Source: JAOABV01 sp039801465 (GTDB lineage: Bacteria; Hydrothermota; Tepidihabitantia; Tepidihabitantales; CAIPLT01). Taken from it: a DNA stretch of 64,000 bases. The translations under genes and the position numbers were made by a program. The DNA lies in assembly GCA_039801465.1 (NCBI GenBank), contig JBDRUT010000009.1, forward strand, positions 1 through 64,000, written 5' to 3'. Below, piece after piece: positions 43,305-51,903 of this stretch; the first letter of the stretch is position 1; every line of letters starts with the position of its first letter. The notes beneath the pieces were generated by a model. It had not been told where the DNA came from. It searched no databases and saw nothing but the letters and a program-made list of their open reading frames with translations.

Positions 43305-45545
43305 ATGTTAATATTATCTGTTCTGCTAATATCATTATTAGAACCAATTCAAAGCCCTTGTCACTTATTTAGTGAAAAACCAGAATTAAACAAAACTTTT
43401 CAGGATTCTCTAAATATGCGTTGTCTTGGGCAATATCCTTTTGCTGAGGGAAGGACAATTGTTAGTGAAGAAAATGCGGTCTATCTCTCATCCGGTTGTG
43501 GAATTAAAATCTTTAGTCGGATAAATCCCCAATCACCGATAGCCAGCATTACCGCACCAAATTCTATTGAAGGTCTTTTTCGACACAATCAATATCTCTA
43601 TTTTCTGTCTCACGAGTGGCCTAGTGGATCTTCATACTACTCAACAGACCTTTATATTTATGATGTATCGCAACCAGCATTACCATCTTTAGTCTGTATT
43701 TATCCTATTGAAGGTTTTTGTCGGGATTTATATGTACAGGGGCAATATGTATATGTCACCTCAATTGCTCTTGGTAACCTTGGTGGATTACGGATTCTTA
43801 ATGTATCAAACCCACAAGCGCCATTTCAAGTGAGTTATTTGCCATTGCCCGCAGCAAGAGCAATTGATATTTCAGGAAATTATGCTTATTTAGCCCACAG
43901 CACTGGTTTTTATGTCATTGATGTATCAAATCCCCAGTCGCCAATTCAGGTCTATCAGTGGACAGTGCCAGCAGATAGTCTTGATATTGATGGTGACAGG
44001 AACATAAGATGTGTTGGCAATATTCTCTATGTGGGTGGCGGAGTTATCGGTGAAGAAGAAGATAGAGGGCTATTGTTAACTTTTAATGTCTCTAATCCAT
44101 CCAATCCTCAACAAATTGGTTATTTCGAGTTCTGGGGTGTAGCAAGTTGTTGTAATGATATTGAAATAATTGGGAATTTGGCTTATCTTTCTTATGGCTC
44201 AATTTTATGTGTAAATATCTCAAATCCTATCTCTGTTTTTGAGATTGGACGATACGTCCCTCCCTATCCTGACTGGATTAGACAAATCGCGGTTTCCAAC
44301 GACACATTGTATGCTGCTTGTTGTCATTCATTAAAATATGTCAAGTTCTCCAATCCCCAATATCCAATGCCCATCTTTTCTTATTCTTTACCAGGGTTTA
44401 TATGGAATGTAGCGGTAAAAGAGAATTATAGTTATCTTTTCACTTCAGATGGAGTGGTAATACTTGACATCTCAAACCCACAGTCGCCTGCTGAGTGTTT
44501 AATCTACCGAGACTCTATTTATACAATGCGTACAATTGCGGGATATATTGTTGACACACTGCTTTATTTAGCGGGTTCAAAGGCTCTTAATATAATCAGT
44601 ATTTCTAACCCAGAAATGCCATCTCTGATTGGAAGATGTATCCTCACCGATATGCACTCGAATGATATTAAAGTGCGTGGAAATTATGCTTATGTTGCAC
44701 ATGATTGGATGGGGTTTCGCATCTATGATATTTCAAATCCGCAATCACCGTTTCTGGTTGGTCAATTGCCTACACCTGGCCAGTGGTGTTATGGAATCGC
44801 CCTTGCTGGCAATCGGGCTTATGTTGCGGATGGCGCTTATTTTTTAATCGTAGATATTTCAAATCCACAGGCACCTTATATTATACGAAGTTTGAATACA
44901 AATAATTATACAGAGAAGGTTTGGGCACGAGGCGATACTGTTTATGTTGTGCTTTACGAAGGTCTTCTAATTCTCAATTGTGCCAACCCCTACTCGATAA
45001 GCACACTTAGTCATTTTTTAATCCCCAACTTTAATGGAAGGAATATTTATCTTGAAGGGGATCGCGCATATCTTGCTGGGGGTAGCAGTAGTAGATGTTA
45101 TATCGTAGATGTTTCCAATCCCTCATCGCCTTCAATTCTTGGATATTATGACACGCCCGGACAAAATACCGGAATATACGTTCATAATGGCTTAATTCAT
45201 ACTGCTAATTTTCAAGACGGGTATAATATTTTAGAATATTATGATATATCTGGAGTCGAAGAAAAAAACAACGCAAACACTCAAAAAAAATTAGAATTAG
45301 AAATTAGCCCAAAACCAACTAAAAATTCTATTCTAATTGAATATAGTGTGTCAAAGCAAAGTATAGTATCATTAGACATTTTAGATACCTTAGGCAGAAT
45401 TAAAAAGAACATCAAAAAAGAGCAGATAAAACCCGGCAATTACCAGATGAATATAGATGTTTCCGATTTACCTGCAGGTGTCTATTTTGTGAGACTGAAA
45501 CAAGGAAAAGAACAAGTTATTGAAAGACTTGTAATAGTGAAATAA
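43305..45545 (+). CDS. Secreted LVIVD-repeat beta-propeller protein with T9SS-like sorting domain, unit A
   Basis: A protein of 746 residues with a short hydrophobic signal at the N-terminus. About eleven to thirteen repeats of the LVIVD type follow (each with a D-[IV]-S-N-P-Q-x-P core, preceded by G-N-Y-A-Y), which build beta-propeller blades. The last ~80 residues (I-S-P-K-P-T-K-N-S, then G-V-Y-F-V-R-L) form a Por/T9SS type A sorting-like domain, so the protein is expected at the cell surface or outside. Its last ~215 bp are nearly identical to those of the paralogue at 46758-49004. Confidence 0.85.
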   Translation: MLILSVLLISLLEPIQSPCHLFSEKPELNKTFQDSLNMRCLGQYPFAEGRTIVSEENAVYLSSGCGIKIFSRINPQSPIASITAPNSIEGLFRHNQYLYFLSHEWPSGSSYYSTDLYIYDVSQPALPSLVCIYPIEGFCRDLYVQGQYVYVTSIALGNLGGLRILNVSNPQAPFQVSYLPLPAARAIDISGNYAYLAHSTGFYVIDVSNPQSPIQVYQWTVPADSLDIDGDRNIRCVGNILYVGGGVIGEEEDRGLLLTFNVSNPSNPQQIGYFEFWGVASCCNDIEIIGNLAYLSYGSILCVNISNPISVFEIGRYVPPYPDWIRQIAVSNDTLYAACCHSLKYVKFSNPQYPMPIFSYSLPGFIWNVAVKENYSYLFTSDGVVILDISNPQSPAECLIYRDSIYTMRTIAGYIVDTLLYLAGSKALNIISISNPEMPSLIGRCILTDMHSNDIKVRGNYAYVAHDWMGFRIYDISNPQSPFLVGQLPTPGQWCYGIALAGNRAYVADGAYFLIVDISNPQAPYIIRSLNTNNYTEKVWARGDTVYVVLYEGLLILNCANPYSISTLSHFLIPNFNGRNIYLEGDRAYLAGGSSSRCYIVDVSNPSSPSILGYYDTPGQNTGIYVHNGLIHTANFQDGYNILEYYDISGVEEKNNANTQKKLELEISPKPTKNSILIEYSVSKQSIVSLDILDTLGRIKKNIKKEQIKPGNYQMNIDVSDLPAGVYFVRLKQGKEQVIERLVIVK

Positions 45546-46003
45546 TCGCAAAATTACGCAAGATTGGGTTTTTAGATGGTTTATGAGAATTAATAATCAT
45601 TTTAATTGCGAATTGCCACAATCAAATTAATATTTTTGTCTATCCTATTAGTTAAATTTTTCTTATTATTACTTTAATATTCATTCAAAGTAACTCGTTC
45701 ACATATAAACGAAATAAGATACCCCTAATAATTTTTGAGTGATTTTCTACGAGAAATAGAAATTAAGCATTATAATTGCTTGAAATCCAAAATGATATAA
45801 AAAATTATCCTTTGCAAATAATCCTTGACAGAAATTCAGTTTTATTGTAATATTATAATATAAATGATTGAGTTAATCATCACGCATACACACACACACA
45901 CTCTCTCTCTCTCTCTCGGATAAATTCGTCCGTTGCTTTAAGAAAATTTATTTTTGTTGCTTCTCTTTTGGAAGGAGATTTTTGTTCTATAAAATTTTCT
46001 TCC
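45546..46003 (+). other. Upstream region of duplicated unit B with microsatellite
   Basis: From about 45700 this matches 42183-42449 of unit A. It keeps TTGACA (45825-45830) and TATAAT (45854-45859), again separated by 23 bp, the CGGA...TCCG hairpin (45917-45932), and the A/T stretch. A CA tract (45888-45900) runs directly into a CT tract (45901-45917), much longer than in unit A. The first ~150 bp after the propeller gene show nothing recognisable. Confidence 0.6.
45888..45917. repeat. CA/CT dinucleotide microsatellite
   Basis: A 13-nt alternating A/C tract is followed by a 17-nt alternating C/T tract, 30 bp in all. The equivalent place in unit A has only a 9-nt CT tract (42368-42376). It lies between the distal promoter-like boxes and the gene, where slippage could change spacing. 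Confidence 0.8.
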
Positions 46004-46041
46004 TTGACGTTGGGAAGAAAAATCTTATAATGAAAGGAGGT
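46004..46041 (+). promoter_or_regulatory. Proximal promoter-like boxes and strong ribosome site of unit B
   Basis: TTGACG (46004-46009), a 16-bp spacer and TATAAT (46026-46031) are followed by AAAGGAGGTG and the ATG at 46049, matching the unit A arrangement almost base for base. Confidence 0.6.
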
Positions 46042-46048
46042 GAGCAAA

Positions 46049-46699
46049 ATGGCAAAATGTTTTGCTGTCACACTTATTTTTGTATTGTTTGCCGTAGTAT
46101 TTGCACAGGAAATAACAGTTCCGGTTGGTGACCAAGAAGTGAAAATTACTGTGAATGAGCAAGAAATTACAACTGAAGTTAAACCGCAAGATGAAGATGC
46201 TGTTTCTGAAGAAGTTTTTATTAATCCTGATGAGGCAATGGAAATCGCAAGGCAAAACGGACAATTGCAGGAAATAATAGTAAATGCTGGTGGTATCCAG
46301 AAACCTGTATATATCTATTGTTATGCTATCGGCGGATATAATGGAATTACAGGTAAAGATACAATCGCATATGGTGCCGGCACTCGTGTTACTGGAAACC
46401 AAGCAATCTATTTTCTCGATTTGGATTTTCGCGCACGAAGAAACCAAAAATTAAAACTTGGACAAAATCCAGACGAAGGCTTAGCTCAAGGTTCGAGCAT
46501 TGGCGACTATGTATGGAGTGGAACTGCTGTTACTAAATCATATACAACAAAATGGACACGAGAATTTTACAGCAGAGTGGTTCGGGCGATGAGTAGTCAT
46601 ACTTTTTATATTCCATTTCAATCAGGCTATCCGTTAGAAATCCATTTTAGAAATGCTGCTTGTGCGCAAGGACTGTGGGGAAATTGCGTTAGGGATTAA
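46049..46699 (+). CDS. Secreted protein of unknown function, unit B
   Basis: A protein of 216 residues with a signal peptide ending near V-F-A-Q (about residue 17). It is paralogous to 42598-43230, sharing N-P-D-E-A-M-E-I-A-R, then I-Y-F-L-D-L, Q-K-L-K-L-G, Q-G-S-S-I, and S-S-H-T-F-Y. An extra segment of charged beta-like residues (about 18-60) is specific to this copy. No known family is recognised. It is first in a two-gene unit with the propeller protein at 46758. Confidence 0.68.
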   Translation: MAKCFAVTLIFVLFAVVFAQEITVPVGDQEVKITVNEQEITTEVKPQDEDAVSEEVFINPDEAMEIARQNGQLQEIIVNAGGIQKPVYIYCYAIGGYNGITGKDTIAYGAGTRVTGNQAIYFLDLDFRARRNQKLKLGQNPDEGLAQGSSIGDYVWSGTAVTKSYTTKWTREFYSRVVRAMSSHTFYIPFQSGYPLEIHFRNAACAQGLWGNCVRD

Positions 46700-46709
46700 A
46701 ATAAAAAAT

Positions 46710-46738
46710 GGCCTGCGGCCGTTATTCGGACGCAGGCC
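46710..46738 (+). promoter_or_regulatory. Intercistronic hairpin, unit B
   Basis: An 8-bp GC-rich perfect stem (46710-46717 with 46731-46738) encloses a second 3-bp stem (CCG/CGG) and a 5-nt loop. It begins 11 bp after the stop of the small secreted gene. It occupies the same place as the unit A hairpin but has unrelated sequence. Confidence 0.7.
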
Positions 46739-46757
46739 TATAAATAAGAGAAACAAT

Positions 46758-49004
46758 ATGATAAATAGTTTTCTGCTAATAACTGTATTTTTACAATTAG
46801 TGCATAGTGCAGATTCAATCTTTTTAACCAAAGCGAAATTTGCCGAAAATTTTCAAGATTCTATTAATATCCGTTGTCTTGCTCATTATCCTTATGCAGC
46901 AGGAAGGGCAATTGCAATGGATAGCAACGCGGTTTTTGTCTCTTCAGGAACTGCAATTTTAATCTTTGACCGCGAAAACCCACAAGCTCCGATTAGTAGT
47001 ATAATCACGCGCCATTTTGTCGCTCATTTATTTAGAAGTGAACAATATCTTTATGTTTTAAGTGGGGAATTTCCAGATTTATATACTAATCTTATAATTT
47101 ATGATGTTTCCGAACCATCATTGCCTAGACTGATTTGCCAACATCGGATTGAAGGCGTTTGTCGTGGTATCTATGTGAGAGGTCGATTTGCATATGTGAC
47201 CTCTATTTATCTTGGCAATTTAGGTGGACTTCGGATTTTTGATGTATCCAATCCGGCTAACCCGTTCCAAGTTAGTTATTTGCCTCTTCCGGGAGTCGGA
47301 CCAATAGATATATCAGACAATTATGCTTTCTTGGTAGGCGCTGGCTTTTATATTATAGATATCTCAAATCCTTATGAACCAACTCAGATTTATCGTTGGC
47401 AGGCACCGGGAAATTTATATACGGTTGGAGATGCTAATATAAAGTGTGTTGGAAATATTCTATATTTTTCTGTTGGAGTATATGAAGATGATTTAGAGTA
47501 TGGTGGACTTTTGACTTTTAATATAACTAATCCATCAAATCCGGTATTGATTGGATTCCATATCTTTTATAATGTAGAAACAAGTATGTCTGAATGTCTA
47601 AACATAGAGGATACATTTGCTTATATCACTTATCTTTCATTTGGTGTAATTGTGGCTAATATCAGCAATCCAGCAAATCCAATTGTGATTTCTCAGTATG
47701 AACCCAGGTCCTTTGTAAGACAGCATACTGTTTCCAATCGTATAGTATATTTAGTAACAACATATGCATATGAGAAAATTGACTTTTCTAATTTCCAAAG
47801 TCCTACTTTACTATTTCGGTATGGGACTGAATTTCCAGGTTTCATAAATGATGTTTGGATAAAAAATGATTATGCATTTATTGTAACAGGTTCATTTCCA
47901 CTTGCGGTGTTTGATATTTCAAATCTGTCCCAGATTTCACCTTGTTACCTTTTTCAGGATACATCTATTCGTTATCATTGGTCAAATTCATTGTATCTTG
48001 TAGACACAATGCTTTATATTGCCGGTCCCTATTTTTATATATTTAATATTGCTAATCCACAAAATCCAATATTTATTAACAGATGTGTTTTACCATTTGA
48101 AGCCTTTAGAGTTAAGGTTCGTGGTAATTATGCCTATTTTGCTAGTAATTGGGGACTCGGAATATACGACATCACTAATTTAAATAACCCTGTTCTTGTT
48201 GGCCAATGTAATATTCCTGGCGGCGGTGCTGCTTGGGATATGGAATTGGTGGGAAATCGTGCTTATCTTGCAGGTTACCGGTCAGATGTAAATGGATTAT
48301 TTTGTATAATTGATATTTCTAATCCTCATTCACCATATTTCTTGTGCAATTATCCATTAACATCAGACCCATTTAGTTATGGTGTAACAGTAAGAAATGA
48401 TACCGCTTATATTTCATTAGATACAGGCATCTTAATTCTTAATTGTGCAAATCCTTACTACCCTTTAGTAATAAGAAGGATATCCCTTCCCCGAACGCAA
48501 GGTAGTGCCCTTAAACTTATTGGAAACCGATTATATGCATGTTGGGGATATGATGGTTTTTACATATTAGATATTTCAAACCTTACTACACCTGAAATCA
48601 TTGGATATTATAATACGCCTGGTTTTACAAAGACAGCATTTGTTACTGATAATTTAATTCTTACTGCAGATGATTGGGGTGGCTATCATATTTTGCAATA
48701 TTTAGGCGCTGGTTTTGAACAAACCGAAAGCAAAAGATTAGTGCCCAAGTTCAAGCTGAAAATTTTACCCCAACCAACAAAAAATTCTATTCTAATTAAA
48801 TATAGTGTGTCAAAGCAAAGTATAGTATCATTAGACATTTTAGATACCTTAGGCAGAATTAAAAAGAACATCAAAAAAGAGCAGATAAAACCCGGCAATT
48901 ACCAGATGAATATAGATGTTTCCGATTTACCTGCAGGTGTCTATTTTGTGAGACTGAAACAAGAAAAAGAACAAGTTATTGAAAGACTTGTAATCGCAAA
49001 ATAG
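46758..49004 (+). CDS. Secreted LVIVD-repeat beta-propeller protein with T9SS-like sorting domain, unit B
   Basis: A protein of 748 residues from ATG 46758, which gives a clean signal peptide (about 1-17); the frame is open further upstream but overlaps the preceding gene and hairpin. About a dozen LVIVD-type repeats (D-[IV]-S-N-P cores) match the unit A protein in order, at moderate identity. The C-terminal sorting domain is nearly identical to unit A. It is probably a cell-surface protein; ligand and function are unknown. Confidence 0.85.
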   Translation: MINSFLLITVFLQLVHSADSIFLTKAKFAENFQDSINIRCLAHYPYAAGRAIAMDSNAVFVSSGTAILIFDRENPQAPISSIITRHFVAHLFRSEQYLYVLSGEFPDLYTNLIIYDVSEPSLPRLICQHRIEGVCRGIYVRGRFAYVTSIYLGNLGGLRIFDVSNPANPFQVSYLPLPGVGPIDISDNYAFLVGAGFYIIDISNPYEPTQIYRWQAPGNLYTVGDANIKCVGNILYFSVGVYEDDLEYGGLLTFNITNPSNPVLIGFHIFYNVETSMSECLNIEDTFAYITYLSFGVIVANISNPANPIVISQYEPRSFVRQHTVSNRIVYLVTTYAYEKIDFSNFQSPTLLFRYGTEFPGFINDVWIKNDYAFIVTGSFPLAVFDISNLSQISPCYLFQDTSIRYHWSNSLYLVDTMLYIAGPYFYIFNIANPQNPIFINRCVLPFEAFRVKVRGNYAYFASNWGLGIYDITNLNNPVLVGQCNIPGGGAAWDMELVGNRAYLAGYRSDVNGLFCIIDISNPHSPYFLCNYPLTSDPFSYGVTVRNDTAYISLDTGILILNCANPYYPLVIRRISLPRTQGSALKLIGNRLYACWGYDGFYILDISNLTTPEIIGYYNTPGFTKTAFVTDNLILTADDWGGYHILQYLGAGFEQTESKRLVPKFKLKILPQPTKNSILIKYSVSKQSIVSLDILDTLGRIKKNIKKEQIKPGNYQMNIDVSDLPAGVYFVRLKQEKEQVIERLVIAK

Positions 49005-49308
49005 GATTTATTAAATTGGTTAAGATTAATTGGTCGGAGATGTTTTGATTTTAAAAATTTGTTTCTTCTTGTCTTGTTTATCGGGATTAAATAGGAATTC
49101 GTAAATTCGTCAAAAATAACCGGTCCAAAATATTAACTATTTCTGTTTCAATAAGTTATAATTTCAAGTCAAGCCCCCTAGCCCTGGGCTAGCCCTTGCT
49201 TAGCCGATTGTTATCTCATATGCGGCATAGTAGGTCGCCTATCAATTAGGTATTGAGCTTAGTTGATAGAATTTGTTTGGGGATAAAGATTAAGGCATTT
49301 AATGAATG
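49005..49308. other. Non-coding stretch with a GC-rich palindrome
   Basis: This follows unit B. The only feature is CTAGCCC-t-GGGCTAG (49178-49192) within a GC-rich patch of about 35 bp, echoing the patch at 10780-10849. No ORF is supported. Confidence 0.45.
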
Positions 49309-49584
49309 TAATTGTTTTCTTTTACCGATAAGACCAAAGAAAAGTAAAAATAATTAATTTGGTAATACAATCATTTTTCTATGCTTTCGCTTGATGCCTA
49401 AAACAAAAAGTATTTTTGTCCAATTACGACTTTGGTCGTTTTATAATATTTTACTAAATAAATATAATTATTTTCTTTTACCGATAAGACCAAAGAAAAG
49501 CAAAAATAATTAATTTGGTAATACAATCATTTTTCTATGTTTTCGCTTGGTGTCTAAAACAAGAACTATTTTTGCCCGATTACG
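49309..49584. repeat. Two-copy tandem repeat of 156-bp period
   Basis: A segment of about 120 bp (49309-49428) recurs at 49465-49584 with roughly nine mismatches. Each copy carries an 8-bp inverted repeat TTTTCTTT/AAAGAAAA around a 13-nt loop. The intervening 36 bp are unrelated. The sequence is non-coding. Confidence 0.8.
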
Positions 49585-49623
49585 GTTGTCACTGCTTTTT
49601 AATTTACTATGAAAGTTAGATGA

Positions 49624-50733
49624 TTATTTAAGGTTATCAATCTGACATAATAACTTTTCTTTACCGGCTTTTGCTTTGTTGCCAAAAGGTCCTTGTCTAA
49701 TATCGGCTAATTCTTGTTTCGCAGTTTTTATAATTTCTTGACTAATTTGATTCTTGCCTTTGAGATTCTCAAATGCTGAAGCACCAGCAATTCTGCCTTC
49801 AAGCATTGCAGTTGATGCTTCTTCAATGCCTGAAACATCGCCGGCAACAAAGATACCTGGTTGGGATGTTTCCATATTTTCATTATGCCAGGCAACATTG
49901 CCACCAAGTTCTAGAATATACATCATTTTACAACCGGCTTGATATAAAAGTTCGGACAGAGGTGATAAACCAACTGCGAGACAAATCATATCTACTTTTA
50001 ATCGCTTTTCCGTTCCTTTGATTGGTCGATATTTCTTATCCACTTTTGTAATCACCGCACCTGTGACACAATCTTTGCCTAATGCATATTTTATCGTGTA
50101 AGAAGTCAAAATTGGCACACCGGCTCTTTGTAATTTTGCAGCGTGAACATGATATCCGCCGATTTTCGGCATAATCTCTATCACGCATACTACTTCTATT
50201 CCGGCTTGAAGCATTTGATAGGATACAATCAATCCGATATTGCCCGACCCTACCATCAAAGCCCTCTTTCCAGGTAAAACTCCATGCACATTCATTAATG
50301 TCTGAACTGCACCGGCACCATAAACTCCAGGTAAATCATTATTAGGAAAGGCAATTAAATTTTCTTGAGCACCAGTAGCAAAGATAATTTGTGGTGCATA
50401 GACCTTAAAAAACTCATCTTTTTGAACAATTCCTAAAATATTATTTTCAAAATATCCAATCGCTGATGCATTAAGCAAAAGCGTTATATTGGGATGTTGA
50501 ATTTTCTGTGCCAAGATTTGAGCAATATCAATTCCCCGAACTCCACAATAGTGGCTTTTTGAGCCAAAAAATTTATGGGTCTGTTTTATTAGTTGACCAC
50601 CAACAACCGGATTATCATCAATGATGACGACTTTAGCGCCAAGTTCGGCGGAAACAATACCGGCTGAGAGACCGGCGGGTCCAGCACCGACAATCGCAAT
50701 TTCGAATTCTTTATCAAACTTGCTAATCGGCAA
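49624..50733 (-). CDS. FAD-dependent oxidoreductase, HcnB/opine oxidase-like
   Basis: A protein of 369 residues. The N-terminal dinucleotide-binding motif is I-V-G-A-G-P-A-G (about 14-21), with D-D-N-P-V-V-G-G-Q next and a second NAD(P) motif V-G-S-G-N-I-G in the middle. It resembles the B subunit of hydrogen cyanide synthase or opine/sarcosine oxidase-type complexes. The start is TTG 50733, 5 nt after AGAGG. It overlaps the 2Fe-2S gene by 11 bp, so the pair probably forms a complex. The substrate is unknown. Confidence 0.78.
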   Translation of the reverse strand: MPISKFDKEFEIAIVGAGPAGLSAGIVSAELGAKVVIIDDNPVVGGQLIKQTHKFFGSKSHYCGVRGIDIAQILAQKIQHPNITLLLNASAIGYFENNILGIVQKDEFFKVYAPQIIFATGAQENLIAFPNNDLPGVYGAGAVQTLMNVHGVLPGKRALMVGSGNIGLIVSYQMLQAGIEVVCVIEIMPKIGGYHVHAAKLQRAGVPILTSYTIKYALGKDCVTGAVITKVDKKYRPIKGTEKRLKVDMICLAVGLSPLSELLYQAGCKMMYILELGGNVAWHNENMETSQPGIFVAGDVSGIEEASTAMLEGRIAGASAFENLKGKNQISQEIIKTAKQELADIRQGPFGNKAKAGKEKLLCQIDNLK

Positions 50734-51085
50734 TCTTACCTCTTCCTATTTGTCTTGTTATTCTCATTCCTTCTTTCAATGGTTCAACACAAACCATTAC
50801 ATTAGGTTTAGAATTCACAGTCATTAAGCAAGAAGAACATTTACCAACCGCACAGAAAAAACCACGCGGGCGTTTCATCTTTTCCGTTATCCGAAAAACT
50901 TTTATGCCGTTGGCAATTAATGCTGCGGCAATTGGTTCGCCTTCATAACCTTTTAATTCTTTATCCTCAAAATAAAATTTTACCAATTTACCTTTTGTAA
51001 AAGTCAAAATTGGATGGCTATTAATACGATAATTATCTTGTGTAATTTTCTTGCGATGTTTATTTTTACAAATTTTCTTGGACAT
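50723..51085 (-). CDS. 2Fe-2S ferredoxin-like subunit (HcnA-like)
   Basis: A protein of 120 residues. The cluster motif is C-A-V-G-K-C-S-S-C followed by a fourth Cys 11 residues on (P-N-V-M-V-C), as in the small 2Fe-2S subunits of HCN synthase or sarcosine oxidase-like enzymes. ATG 51085 lies within the end of purQ (20-bp overlap). It is the upstream partner of the FAD subunit. The catalytic third subunit (HcnC/SoxB type) is not adjacent. Confidence 0.78.
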   Translation of the reverse strand: MSKKICKNKHRKKITQDNYRINSHPILTFTKGKLVKFYFEDKELKGYEGEPIAAALIANGIKVFRITEKMKRPRGFFCAVGKCSSCLMTVNSKPNVMVCVEPLKEGMRITRQIGRGKIAD

Positions 51086-51851
51086 AGTTCACTGCATTAT
51101 GAAATATTTTTAGACCAATCGGGTTTTTGACTTTTTGCCGATGCCAACTAGGATGTTGATAGATTGAAACAAATCGCTCCGGATGTGGCATCAAGCCAAA
51201 AATGCGACCCGTAATATCACAGATTCCTGCGATATTTTCAATCGAACCATTAGGATTAAACGGATAACCTGCTTTATTACCGTTTTCGTCAACATAAGTA
51301 AGAGTAATTAGATTATTCTCTTTTATTTTTTTTAGTGTTGTCTTATTATCAACAACAAATTTTCCTTCAGCATGAGCCACTGGTAACATAAAAACTTCTT
51401 CAATTCCTTTAGTAAAAATACAAGCGGATTGAGGATTGGCTTTAAGGTATATCCATCGACATTCAAACCGATTGGAATCATTGACATCTAAGGTAACTGT
51501 TTGCTTCGCAAAATAGTGAGGAAATCCAGGAAGCATACCGGCTTTAACTAAAACTTGAAAACCATTACATATTCCTAAGATAAGTTTTCCGTCATTAATG
51601 AATTTCTCAAGATAATCTTTAAAGATAAATTGTAATTCATTAGCGAGTATCTTACCGGCACTTATATAGTCACCGTAAGTAAAACCTCCGGGAATACATA
51701 AGATGTGATAATTATTGATAAGATGTTTATTTCGCTTAAAAATACTTAATAGTATCCGCTCGGCTTTAGCCCCAGCAAGTTCGAATGCGTAAATCGTCTC
51801 AGCATCACAATTAGTTCCTGCAGTAAAAAGTACTGCGACTTTTACTTTCAC
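51066..51851 (-). CDS. purQ: Phosphoribosylformylglycinamidine synthase, glutaminase subunit
   Basis: A protein of 261 residues with the class I amidotransferase triad: C95 in G-I-C-N-G-F-Q and the H-P-E-R motif near residue 225. It begins K-V-A-V-L-F-T-A-G-T-N-C-D, as in PurQ. It supplies ammonia for FGAM synthesis in purine biosynthesis. The start is GTG 51851. purL and purS are not in the window; here purQ is followed by the unrelated oxidoreductase pair. Confidence 0.92.
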   Translation of the reverse strand: MKVKVAVLFTAGTNCDAETIYAFELAGAKAERILLSIFKRNKHLINNYHILCIPGGFTYGDYISAGKILANELQFIFKDYLEKFINDGKLILGICNGFQVLVKAGMLPGFPHYFAKQTVTLDVNDSNRFECRWIYLKANPQSACIFTKGIEEVFMLPVAHAEGKFVVDNKTTLKKIKENNLITLTYVDENGNKAGYPFNPNGSIENIAGICDITGRIFGLMPHPERFVSIYQHPSWHRQKVKNPIGLKIFHNAVNYVQENL

Positions 51852-51903
51852 TTTCTATTTGAATTAAAAATATTGGTTCTGATTATTAATAATAAAAGAA
51901 TAC

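Noticed and set aside
45880..46071. A short minus-strand frame through the microsatellite
   Set aside because: It is antisense to the promoter region, and its reading frame is created by the dinucleotide tract.
46653..46757. A 35-codon N-terminal extension of the unit B propeller gene
   Set aside because: It overlaps the small secreted gene and the hairpin. ATG 46758 gives a proper signal peptide and matches the length of the paralogue.
49309..49584. A CRISPR-like array
   Set aside because: There are only two units, they are about 120 bp long, and the spacing does not fit. No cas gene is in the window.
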